A DNA stretch of 64,000 nucleotides from Variovorax beijingensis (GTDB taxonomy: Bacteria; Pseudomonadota; Gammaproteobacteria; Burkholderiales; Burkholderiaceae_C). Position 1 is the first letter of the stretch, and the number at the start of each line of letters is the position of its first letter. The notes below the pieces were generated by a model that was not told the origin of the DNA, did not search any database, and was given only the letters and a program-made list of their open reading frames with translations. The translations under genes and the position numbers were made by a program. Where the stretch lies: the NCBI RefSeq assembly GCF_007828835.1, contig NZ_VIVL01000016.1, forward strand, positions 37,763-101,762, in the 5' to 3' direction. This document shows positions 48,268-55,695 of the stretch, in pieces.

Positions 48268-48663
48268 ATGGACCTCGATGCTGTTCCGCAGGAAGGCAAC
48301 GCCACGCTCGACGGCCATGCCAAGCTCATGTACGCGCGCGACGCGCAGGGCCGCGTGGTCACCACGCGCTCGCGCGGCTGGGAGGCGGAGGAAATCGTCA
48401 CCAGCCATGCAGTCGACGTGCTCATCGAGCAGGCCCGCGACGCCAGGGAACGCGTGGCCCGCGGGCTCGCGTCGCCGCTCGAATACTGGATGTACGAGCG
48501 CCGCATGGACGTGGCGCTGCTCTCGCAGACCAGCGGCTTCTGGCAATGGCGCGTGCGGCGCCACCTGAAGCCGAAGCACTTTGCAGCGCTGTCCGCGAAG
48601 CAGCTGGCGCGCTATTCGGAGGCGCTGGGACTTCCCGTTTCCACCTTGCAGGGCCTGCCGTGA
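48268..48663 (+). CDS. 131-residue protein of the acyl cluster, unknown function
   Basis: A soluble protein without membrane segments or signal peptide, starting at ATG 48268, 35 bp after the FabH-like gene. The sequence is rich in charged residues and probably mostly helical (VDVLIEQARDARERVARGLA, YWMYERRMDVALLSQTSGFW). I do not recognise a family. Its stop overlaps the start of the BtrH-like gene (GTGA at 48660-48663), so it is made together with the acyltransferase and may be its partner. Confidence 0.7.
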   Translation: MDLDAVPQEGNATLDGHAKLMYARDAQGRVVTTRSRGWEAEEIVTSHAVDVLIEQARDARERVARGLASPLEYWMYERRMDVALLSQTSGFWQWRVRRHLKPKHFAALSAKQLARYSEALGLPVSTLQGLP

Positions 48664-49640
48664 CATTCGAACACCAGCAAGCGGCGCATTGCGAAAGCGG
48701 CGTCATCTCCAGCCTCATGCGCCACCACGGCGCGCCCATGACAGAGAGCATGGCGCTCGGCCTGTCGTCGGCGCTGTCCTTCGCCTACCTGCCGTTCATC
48801 AAGCTCTCGGGCCTGCCGCTCATCTCGTACCGCATGCCGCCCAAGGCCATCATCAAGGGCCTCCTGGCGCCGATGGCCGCGCGCTTTCGCTTCGAGACCT
48901 TCCGCAGCCCCGAGGCCGGTGCGCAGCGCCTCGATGCACTGCTTGCGGGCGGGCAGATCGTGGGGCTGCAGACCTCGGTCTACTGGCTGCCGTACTTTCC
49001 GCCCAACATGCGCTTCCACTTCAACGCGCACAACCTGCTGGTGTACGGCAAGGAGGGCGACGACTACCTGATCAGCGATCCGGTGTTCGAAGAGCCGGTG
49101 CGCTGCGCCAGCGCCGATCTTTCGCGTGCGCGCTTCGCCAAGGGCGTGCTGGCACCCAAGGGCCTCATGTACTACCCGCAGGCGATCGAGCGCAAGACGG
49201 TCGATGCGGCCTCGGTGACCAAGGCGATCCGCAAGACGGTGCGCACCATGCTCGCGCCGATTCCGATCGTCGGCGTGCGCGGCATGCGCACGCTGGCCAA
49301 GCGCATGCAGAAGCTGCCGCCGGGCGATCCGCGCAGCGTCGACTTCATCGGCCACGTGGTGCGCATGCAGGAAGAAATCGGCACGGGCGGGGCGGGCTTC
49401 CGCTTCATCTACGCGGGCTTCCTGCAGGAGGCGGCGCAGCTGCTCGACAAGCCGCAGCTGCAGCAGATGTCCGAGCGGCTGATCGCCATCGGCGACGGCT
49501 GGCGCGCCTTCGCGCTCAAGGCGGCGCGCATGGTGAAGGGCCGCGAGCCGGTCGATCCCATGGCACTGGCCGGCAAGCTGCGCGAGCAAGCTCAGCAGGA
49601 AGAAACCTTCTTTCGCGACCTCAAGGCCGCTGTTGCCTGA
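48660..49640 (+). CDS. BtrH-like acyltransferase (BtrH N-terminal plus DUF4872)
   Basis: A 326-residue protein starting at GTG 48660 in a 4-bp overlap. It begins FEHQQAAHCESGVISSLMRH, the hallmark of the BtrH N-terminal domain with Cys11 as candidate nucleophile, and continues into a DUF4872-type C-terminal half (DDYLISDPVFEEPVRCASAD). BtrH of butirosin biosynthesis moves an acyl group from an acyl carrier protein to an amine. An ACP is encoded in the same cluster (52038), so an acyl-ACP donor is a reasonable inference; the acceptor is unknown. Confidence 0.82.
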   Translation: MTFEHQQAAHCESGVISSLMRHHGAPMTESMALGLSSALSFAYLPFIKLSGLPLISYRMPPKAIIKGLLAPMAARFRFETFRSPEAGAQRLDALLAGGQIVGLQTSVYWLPYFPPNMRFHFNAHNLLVYGKEGDDYLISDPVFEEPVRCASADLSRARFAKGVLAPKGLMYYPQAIERKTVDAASVTKAIRKTVRTMLAPIPIVGVRGMRTLAKRMQKLPPGDPRSVDFIGHVVRMQEEIGTGGAGFRFIYAGFLQEAAQLLDKPQLQQMSERLIAIGDGWRAFALKAARMVKGREPVDPMALAGKLREQAQQEETFFRDLKAAVA

Positions 49641-49678
49641 ATGAAGGCTTGTTTTTCCGTTCGTCGCGTTGGAGGGCA

Positions 49679-49952
49679 TTCAGGGCGCGCTCCCGCCGAC
49701 GGGGTACGCGGCGAAGCGAATGTCCCCCGCCTTCGGCTCCTCCTTTATTTCGCTGCGCAAGGCACCCCATCGACGGGAGCGTTGGACAGTGCGGTCGTTG
49801 ATCAGCCGTGCACACAGAACGTGCCCAGGTGCACAGGGCATCGGGTGCTCCCCGCAGCGAAATCAAGGAGGAGGCCGCAGGCCGGGGGACATTCGCGGAG
49901 GGGAGTACCCGGTGGCCTGTGCACGGGCCCTGAACAAGAGCGCCAAGAACAA
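49679..49952. repeat. dispersed palindromic repeat, copy B
   Basis: About 274 bp between the BtrH-like gene and the ABC ATPase gene. It is copy A (30219-30493) in reverse orientation, with scattered base differences and a few small length changes near the middle. It shows the same internal dyad (GCTGCG-type arms around CCTTTATTTCGCTGCG and CGCAGCGAAATCAAGG). It occupies almost the whole 326-bp gap, the only large gap in an otherwise overlapping gene cluster. No gene is present in this stretch. Confidence 0.85.
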
Positions 49953-49966
49953 CAGCGCACAGCCCG

Positions 49967-50875
49967 ATGCTGGAACTGAAGAACCTCGGCTACCGCTATC
50001 CGCACGCCGACGCCGCCGCGCTGGCCGACGTCTCGCTCGCGGTACCCCGAGGCTGCGTGATGGGCCTGCTCGGACCCAACGGCGCGGGCAAGACCACGCT
50101 GATCTCGCACCTCTCGGGCGCGCTCGCGGTGCAGTCGGGCGAGATCCGCATCGACGGCCAGCCGCTGCAGCAGGTGCGCGCCAAGGCACCCACGCGCATC
50201 GCGGTGGCGCCGCAGGACCAGGCCTTCTATCCGATGCTCACGGTGGCCGAGAACCTCGCATGCTTCGCCGCGGCGGGCGGCCTGGCCGGTGCGCGCAGGA
50301 AGGCGCGCATCGAGGCCTGTACGCACTTCGCCCAGCTCGAGCAATTTGCCGGCGTGCGCGCCGAGCGGCTCTCGGGCGGCCTCAAGCGCCGCCTTAACCT
50401 TGCCATCGCCTTGTTGCCCGAGCCCGAGCTGATGCTGTTCGACGAGCCCACGGTGGGCGTCGATCCGCAGTCGCGCGCCTTCATCCTCGACGCCATCAAG
50501 AGCCTGGCGCAGCAGGGCGCGGCGGTGATCTATGCCTCGCATTACATGGAAGAGATCGAGGCCATTGCCGACCGCGTGGCCATCCTCGACCATGGCCGCG
50601 TGCTGCGCGAAGGCTCGCTCGAACAGCTGCTGTCGAAGAGCGCCATGCTGCTCACGCTGGCGGCCGACGGGCTCGACGCGCAGAGGCTCTCGCGCTTCGG
50701 TGCGGTGGAGCAGGGCGGCGTGCACTGGCGCATCCACCTGCGCGAAGGCACCGGACCCGGTCCCGTGCTGGCGGCCCTGGAAGCCGAAGGCATCGAGGTG
50801 CGCCACGCCGAGTTCGGCCGCCACGATCTCGAGCAGCTCTTCATGGCGCTCACCCATCGCTCGCTGCGCGATTGA
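49967..50875 (+). CDS. ABC exporter ATPase (acyl cluster)
   Basis: A 302-residue ATPase of the drug/lipid exporter (CcmA/ABC-2) type. Walker A GPNGAGKTT (36-44), Q-loop PQDQ, signature LSGGL (135-139) and Walker B LMLFDE (155-160) are visible, then ASHYMEEIEAIAD with the H-loop His. The C-terminal domain resembles those of antibiotic and polysaccharide export ATPases. It is coupled to the permease gene and probably exports the product of the cluster or a lipid bearing it. It starts right after repeat copy B. Confidence 0.87.
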   Translation: MLELKNLGYRYPHADAAALADVSLAVPRGCVMGLLGPNGAGKTTLISHLSGALAVQSGEIRIDGQPLQQVRAKAPTRIAVAPQDQAFYPMLTVAENLACFAAAGGLAGARRKARIEACTHFAQLEQFAGVRAERLSGGLKRRLNLAIALLPEPELMLFDEPTVGVDPQSRAFILDAIKSLAQQGAAVIYASHYMEEIEAIADRVAILDHGRVLREGSLEQLLSKSAMLLTLAADGLDAQRLSRFGAVEQGGVHWRIHLREGTGPGPVLAALEAEGIEVRHAEFGRHDLEQLFMALTHRSLRD

Positions 50876-50883
50876 AGAACCCC

Positions 50884-52041
50884 ATGCTCTTCGCGCTCAT
50901 CAAGAAGGAACTGCTCGCACTGGTGCGCGACATGCACGGGCTCGCGGCGCTGTTCCTGATGCCGATGGTCTTCATCGTGCTGATGTCGCTCACGCTGAAG
51001 GACATCTACCGGCCGCCGCTGGCCGAACTGAGCTATGCGGTCGACCGGCGCGACACCGAAACGCCCGCGCAATGGCTGCAGCAGATCTGGCAGCGCAGCC
51101 ATGGCGCGCCCAAGGCGCTCGATGCCGACTGGCAGGCGCAGCTGCGAAGCGGCGCGCTCAAGTACGTGATCGTGCTGGAGCCCGGCCTGTCGGAGGAACT
51201 CGAATCGGCCGCGCTGTCGACCCAGGCCCACATCCGGCTGCTGACGGAGCCCGGCATCGACGCCAACCTGTTCAACGCGCTGCGCGCCGAACTCATCGGC
51301 GCGTCCGGCGAACTGAAGGCACGCCTGGCGCTGGCGGTGCCCGGCACCTCGGGCCCGCCGCCGGGCGCCTCGATCCAGGCGCTGGTGAAGGCCGAGCGCT
51401 ATGCCACCGCCGGGCCGCGGCCCACTTCGGTGCAGCAGAACGTGCCCGCATGGCTGGTGTTCGGCATGTTCTTCGTGGTCGCCTCGCTCTCCAGCCTGTT
51501 CGTGCAGGAACGCAGCTCCGGCGCGCTGGGCCGGCTGCGCAGCCTGGGCGTCTCGCGCGTCATGCTGCTGATGTCAAAGGCGCTGCCCTACCTGGGCGTC
51601 AACGCGCTGCAGGCCGTGCTGATGCTGGCCGCCGGCATCTGGCTGATGCCGCTGATCGGCGGCGACGCGCTTTCGCTCGCGGGTATCCATTGGGGCGCGC
51701 TGGTGCTGGCGCTCGCGGCCGTGAGCCTGGCCGCGGTGAGCCTGTCGCTGGCGCTCGCATGCGCAGTGCGCAGCCATGCGCAGGCCGCCACCATCGGGCC
51801 GATGGTCAACGTGCTGATGGCGGCAGCCGGCGGCATCATGGTGCCCAAGTTCGTCATGCCGGCCTTCATGCAGCGGCTGGTCGAGATCTCGCCGATGAAC
51901 TGGGGGCTGGAGGCGCTGCTCACCGTGCTGCTGCGCGGCGGCGGCGTGGCCGACACGCTGCCGCAGGTCGGTCGGCTCGTGGTGTTTGCGGCAGCCATGT
52001 TCCTTCTCGCCGTCTTTCTGTTTCGCAGGCGCGCATCGTGA
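50884..52041 (+). CDS. ABC-2 type exporter permease (acyl cluster)
   Basis: A 385-residue permease from ATG 50884; a TTG at 50872 overlapping the ATPase stop would add four residues. The layout is ABC-2: one N-terminal membrane segment (LAALFLMPMVFIVLMSLTLK), a large external domain to about residue 190, then five segments (VPAWLVFGMFFVVASLSSLF; VNALQAVLMLAAGIWLMPLI; LVLALAAVSLAAVSLSLALA; IGPMVNVLMAAAGGIMVPKF; LVVFAAAMFLLAVFLF). Its stop overlaps the ACP start by 4 bp. Confidence 0.87.
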   Translation: MLFALIKKELLALVRDMHGLAALFLMPMVFIVLMSLTLKDIYRPPLAELSYAVDRRDTETPAQWLQQIWQRSHGAPKALDADWQAQLRSGALKYVIVLEPGLSEELESAALSTQAHIRLLTEPGIDANLFNALRAELIGASGELKARLALAVPGTSGPPPGASIQALVKAERYATAGPRPTSVQQNVPAWLVFGMFFVVASLSSLFVQERSSGALGRLRSLGVSRVMLLMSKALPYLGVNALQAVLMLAAGIWLMPLIGGDALSLAGIHWGALVLALAAVSLAAVSLSLALACAVRSHAQAATIGPMVNVLMAAAGGIMVPKFVMPAFMQRLVEISPMNWGLEALLTVLLRGGGVADTLPQVGRLVVFAAAMFLLAVFLFRRRAS

Positions 52042-52313
52042 CCCACTCCCATTCCGCTGAATTCATCGCCAGCCTGAAGGCCATGGTGCTCGAGGCCGTC
52101 GAAAAGGACGCACCGCCGGGCGGCCTTGGCGACGACGAGCCGCTGTTCGGGCCCGAGGCCCGGCTCGACCTCGATTCGCTCGATGCCCTCCAGGTATCGA
52201 TGACGATCCAGCAGCGCTTTGGCGTGCGCATGCCCGACAGCAAGGAAACGCGCCGCGCGCTCAGCTCCATCGCCCACCTGGCCGACCACCTGGTGCAAGC
52301 GGGCAAGGCATGA
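52038..52313 (+). CDS. acyl carrier protein
   Basis: A 91-residue carrier protein starting at GTG 52038 in a GTGA overlap with the permease gene. The phosphopantetheine attachment site is Ser47 in RLDLDSLDALQV. It is acidic around helix II and normal in length. It is too divergent to be the housekeeping AcpP and is dedicated to this cluster. It overlaps the ketosynthase gene by 4 bp. Confidence 0.88.
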   Translation: MTHSHSAEFIASLKAMVLEAVEKDAPPGGLGDDEPLFGPEARLDLDSLDALQVSMTIQQRFGVRMPDSKETRRALSSIAHLADHLVQAGKA

Positions 52314-53389
52314 GCGGCAAGAGCGTGTACCTTGCCGGCATGGGCCTGGCCTGCGCGCTCGGCAACGATCTTCTGTCCGCCGTGGCCGCCCTGGCGCGCG
52401 GCGGCGTGCAGCCGGTGCCGGTCGCCGTCTCGGAAGGCGTGCAGTGGCCGGTGCACAAGCTCCCGCCGCAGGAGGGCGATTGGAAGCAGCGGCTGGAGCG
52501 CGTCGTACGCGGCGTGGCCGCGCAGGCGTACCAAGGGGCGGCGGCGGCGCGGTCCGGGCCGCTCTTCGTCGCATCGTCCTCGCTCGACATCGGCGGCATG
52601 GAACACACGGTGCAAGACTTGCGGCTGGGCGGCGACCTGCAGGACTTTGCCGGCCTCGTGGCCGCTGCGCTCGACTGGCAAGGGCCGGTCTTCACCATCT
52701 CGACGGCCTGCACCTCGGCGCTCAACGCCGTGCTCGCGGCCTGCGACCTGATTCGCAGCGACCAGGCCGGCGAGGCACTGGTGATCGGCGCCGAGCTGGG
52801 CAACCGCTTCACGGTGGCCGGCTTCGGCGCGATGCAGCTGCTCTCGCCCGACAGCGCGCGGCCCTTCGGCGCCGGACGCAACGGGCTGGTGCTTGGCGAG
52901 GCGGTGGCCGCATTGCGCCTCGGCTCGCGCGCGGCGCGCTGGCGCATCGTGGGCGGGGCCAACGTGGTCGACGGGCGCAATCCATCGGGCACCGAAGCCA
53001 GCGCGGTGCTTGCGATGTGCCATCAGGCACTGGCGCAGAGCGGGCTGCGGCCGCAGGACATCGACCTGATCAAGGTGCAGGCTGCGGGCAGCCCGGCCAA
53101 CGATGCGATCGAGGCGATGGCATTGAAGCAGGTCTTCGATCCGCTGCCGCCGCTGGTGTCGCTCAAGTCGGCGATCGGCCACACGCTGGGTGCCTCGGGT
53201 GCCGCCGAGCTGGCCTTGCTCGTTGCCTGTATCGAGAGTGGCGTGTGGCCGTCGGCCGGCTATGCGCTCGACGATGAACTCGGCATTGCCCTGAGCACGC
53301 AGGCGCCGGCCGGGCTGCGCCACATCCTGCTCAATGTGGTCGGGTTCGGCGGCGGGCACGCCTCGCTGGTGCTGGAGGATGGCCGATGA
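52310..53389 (+). CDS. beta-ketoacyl synthase with Cys-Gln-His active site
   Basis: A 359-residue KAS I/II-type thiolase fold, shorter than FabF (about 412). The nucleophile is Cys134 (STACTSALNAV) and the second His is His291 (KSAIGHTLGASG). At the place of the first His (NAHGTSTP in FabF) the sequence is KVQAAGSPAND, giving Gln257. That His normally helps malonyl decarboxylation, so the enzyme may transfer acyl groups or need a partner. Another possibility is a chain-length-factor-like role, but the nucleophile is kept. ATGA overlaps link it to both neighbours. Confidence 0.82.
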   Translation: MSGKSVYLAGMGLACALGNDLLSAVAALARGGVQPVPVAVSEGVQWPVHKLPPQEGDWKQRLERVVRGVAAQAYQGAAAARSGPLFVASSSLDIGGMEHTVQDLRLGGDLQDFAGLVAAALDWQGPVFTISTACTSALNAVLAACDLIRSDQAGEALVIGAELGNRFTVAGFGAMQLLSPDSARPFGAGRNGLVLGEAVAALRLGSRAARWRIVGGANVVDGRNPSGTEASAVLAMCHQALAQSGLRPQDIDLIKVQAAGSPANDAIEAMALKQVFDPLPPLVSLKSAIGHTLGASGAAELALLVACIESGVWPSAGYALDDELGIALSTQAPAGLRHILLNVVGFGGGHASLVLEDGR

Positions 53390-53889
53390 ACGCCGGCTCC
53401 GCTCAGGCATGGCGCACCGCCGCCCACTTCACGGCCGATCCGCTGCCTGCGGACTGGCGCGACCGGCTCGCGCACCGGCTCGGCCGGCGGCCGCGGCGCG
53501 TCGGGCTCTGGACCGAGCTTGCGATGTTCGGGGCCCGGCAGTGCCTCGATGCCGCGGGCGAGGCGGCCTTGCCCGCGGGGGCGCGCCTGCGCGTCTCGAG
53601 CCTGCGCGGCGCCTGGGGAGCGACGCATGCGGGCCTGGCGCAGCTCGACGCCGGCATGCTGATGCCGTTCACCTTCATGCAGGGCCAGCCCGCGCTGATG
53701 CTGGCGGAGGTCGGCCGCTGCCTCGAATGGCAGGGCGACGCGAGCTTTGCGCTCAGCCGCGATCCGCAGCAGCTGCTGCAGTTCTCGAAGCTGGGCGCCG
53801 GCAGCGCCGGCCTGCTGGTCGGAGTGGTGGAAGAGGAGCGCAATGGCGAGAAGCCGCGCTCCGAATGGTGGCGGCTGGTGCCGGCCTGA
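53386..53889 (+). CDS. stand-alone ketosynthase N-terminal-like protein
   Basis: A 167-residue protein coupled to the ketosynthase by ATGA overlap. RRVGLWTELAMFGARQCL and LRVSSLRGAWGATHAGLAQL followed by MPFTFMQGQPAL parallel the beta-ketoacyl synthase N-terminal-like domain (Ketoacyl-synt_2), but no active-site Cys or His pair of a full thiolase is present and the second half of the fold is missing. It may form a non-catalytic partner of the ketosynthase. It is the last gene of the cluster; the next gene is on the opposite strand. Confidence 0.65.
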   Translation: MNAGSAQAWRTAAHFTADPLPADWRDRLAHRLGRRPRRVGLWTELAMFGARQCLDAAGEAALPAGARLRVSSLRGAWGATHAGLAQLDAGMLMPFTFMQGQPALMLAEVGRCLEWQGDASFALSRDPQQLLQFSKLGAGSAGLLVGVVEEERNGEKPRSEWWRLVPA

Positions 53890-53920
53890 AGCACCGCAAG
53901 GCAATCCCGCAGGCGCGGAA

Positions 53921-54547
53921 TCAGGCCAGCGCTGCGATCGACCGGGCCAGGTTGGCGCGGGCCCTTGCCTCCAGCAGTGCATGCATTCGCGGCGTGGCGT
54001 AGATCGCCTCCCGCGCGAGGAAGCGTTGCAGGATCGCGCGGCGGCGCGGCCGGCGCACCTCGGCGGGCACGAACGCATATTCGGCATGCACCTGCCGTTC
54101 GTACTCGTCGAAGCGCGCGGGGTCCGCGCCGAGGATCGACAGGTCGATGTCGATCAGCAGTTCGGCATCGCGGCCCTCGGGCACGGCATCGTGCCGCGTG
54201 GCCATCACGAGCGCATGCACGCGGTCGGCCGCGTCGGCCGGCGCGCCGGCCGAGAGGATGGCGCCGCGCGCCCATTCAGCGCTGCGGGCCTCGTTGTCGT
54301 GCGCATGCACGTCGTAGACCGCGTCATGGAACCACAACGCGAGCGCCACTTCGCCGGGGCGTTCGGCCAGTTCCTTCTCGCGCTCGAACCAGGCCAGGCA
54401 TTCGCCGAGATGCTGCAGCGTGTGATAGTGGCGCTGCGGCTCGCCGTAGCGGCACTGCAGTTCGATGCACAGCGCCTCGTCGGCAGCGGCCACGCCCAGC
54501 GCGCGCCAGGCGGCATTCCAGTTGTCCCGCAGTGCCTCGGGTGCCAT
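53921..54547 (-). CDS. HD-domain metal-dependent phosphohydrolase family protein
   Basis: A 208-residue soluble protein with HD-type metal ligands His42, His46 (YHTLQHLGECL) and His74-Asp75 (WFHDAVYD), and IDIDLSILGADPARFDEY further on. It belongs to the COG4339 group of predicted HD hydrolases, which databases often name after an NMDA receptor subunit by mistake. The substrate is unknown. It lies 4 bp downstream of mltB on the same strand and is probably co-transcribed. Confidence 0.82.
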   Translation of the reverse strand: MAPEALRDNWNAAWRALGVAAADEALCIELQCRYGEPQRHYHTLQHLGECLAWFEREKELAERPGEVALALWFHDAVYDVHAHDNEARSAEWARGAILSAGAPADAADRVHALVMATRHDAVPEGRDAELLIDIDLSILGADPARFDEYERQVHAEYAFVPAEVRRPRRRAILQRFLAREAIYATPRMHALLEARARANLARSIAALA

Positions 54548-54551
54548 CGGG

Positions 54552-55643
54552 CTATTGCTCCATGGCGGCCTTGACCTCCTGGCCGAGGTCGAGCACCGAC
54601 ATCGCGTAGTAGCTGCTCCAGTTGTAGCGCGTGATCACGTAGAAGTTGCGCGTGCCGGCCACATAGCTTGGCGGCGCATCGGCGCCGTTCTGCAGTTCGA
54701 TCAGCGCGAGCAGGCCCTTGTGGCGCAGGCCCTCGCCTTCAGGGACCGCACCGGCCGCCACGAAGCTGTCGGTGCTGAAGCTCGGCAGGATGTCGGGCGC
54801 CAGCAGCAACGCCTTCTGGAGGCGGGCCTCCTCGAAATGCACGGGGTAGGTGGCGGGCATCCCGGGCGTCCAGCCAAAGGCCTTGAAGTAGTTGGCCACC
54901 GAGCCGATCACGTCGGCGGGGTTGTCGACCAGGTCGATGCGGCCGTCGCCGTCGAAGTCGACCGCGTACTTGGCGATGCTGCTGGGCATGAACTGCGGCA
55001 TGCCCATGGCGCCCGCATAGCTGCCCACGGGCCGCAGCGGGTTGTCCGAAGTGCGGCTTTCGGTGCTCAGGAAGCTCTCGAGTTCGCCGCGGAAGAAGGC
55101 CTCTCGCTCGGCCGCGCGCGGATGGGCCTGCGGGAAGTCGAACGACAGCGTGGCCAGTGCATCGATCACGCGGAAGTTGCCCATGTTGCGGCCGTAGATG
55201 GTTTCCACGCCGATGATGCCCACGATGATCTCGGCCGGCACGCCGTACATCGCCTCCGCGCGCGCGAGCGTGTCGGCATTGTTGCGCCAGAAGCGCACGC
55301 CGGCGGCAATGCGCGTCGCGTCGATGAAGCGGCTGCGGTAGGCCTGCCAGTTCTTCACCGTGCCGGCCGGGCCCGGCAGCATCAGGCGCGGCACGTTCGG
55401 CAAGAAGCGCGCGCTGCCGATGGTGGCGCGCACCCATTCGCGGTCGAGGCCGCGGCGCTCGGCCACCTCGTCGGCAAAGCGCATGGCGTCCTCGCGCGTG
55501 GCGTAGGGCGTGCTGCCGGCCACGGTTTTCACGCTGCGGGCGCTGGGGGCTTTCTGGGCCTGCGCCCCCATGGACCCTGCGCAGCAGGCGGCGAGGAGGG
55601 CAACGGCGGCGGCGCGGCGCGGCGCGGAAAGAAAAAATCGCAT
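54552..55643 (-). CDS. mltB: lytic murein transglycosylase B
   Basis: A 363-residue family 3 lytic transglycosylase. The N-terminus is a signal peptide (AAAVALLAACCAGSMGAQAQ); Cys20/Cys21 could allow lipidation although the lipobox is not ideal. The catalytic Glu is Glu147 in VGIIGVETIYG. The MltB core continues with GSYAGAMGMPQFMPSSIAKY and the calcium-binding EF-hand-like loop DFDGDGRIDLVDN. It cleaves peptidoglycan glycan strands between MurNAc and GlcNAc in the periplasm, forming anhydro-MurNAc. Confidence 0.93.
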   Translation of the reverse strand: MRFFLSAPRRAAAVALLAACCAGSMGAQAQKAPSARSVKTVAGSTPYATREDAMRFADEVAERRGLDREWVRATIGSARFLPNVPRLMLPGPAGTVKNWQAYRSRFIDATRIAAGVRFWRNNADTLARAEAMYGVPAEIIVGIIGVETIYGRNMGNFRVIDALATLSFDFPQAHPRAAEREAFFRGELESFLSTESRTSDNPLRPVGSYAGAMGMPQFMPSSIAKYAVDFDGDGRIDLVDNPADVIGSVANYFKAFGWTPGMPATYPVHFEEARLQKALLLAPDILPSFSTDSFVAAGAVPEGEGLRHKGLLALIELQNGADAPPSYVAGTRNFYVITRYNWSSYYAMSVLDLGQEVKAAMEQ

Positions 55644-55695
55644 GGCGCCGATTGTGCCGTCCGCGCGAGCCTGCCTCGGCGGGACGCACGCGGCA

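Noticed and set aside
39520..53889. Prophage or integrated plasmid spanning the T6SS island and acyl cluster
   Set aside because: No integrase, phage structural genes other than the VgrG homology, attachment repeats or tRNA target were seen, and base composition looks like the surroundings by eye.
53921..54547. NMDA receptor subunit label often attached to this family
   Set aside because: The sequence shows an HD-hydrolase metal site and no receptor domains; the label is a database artefact.
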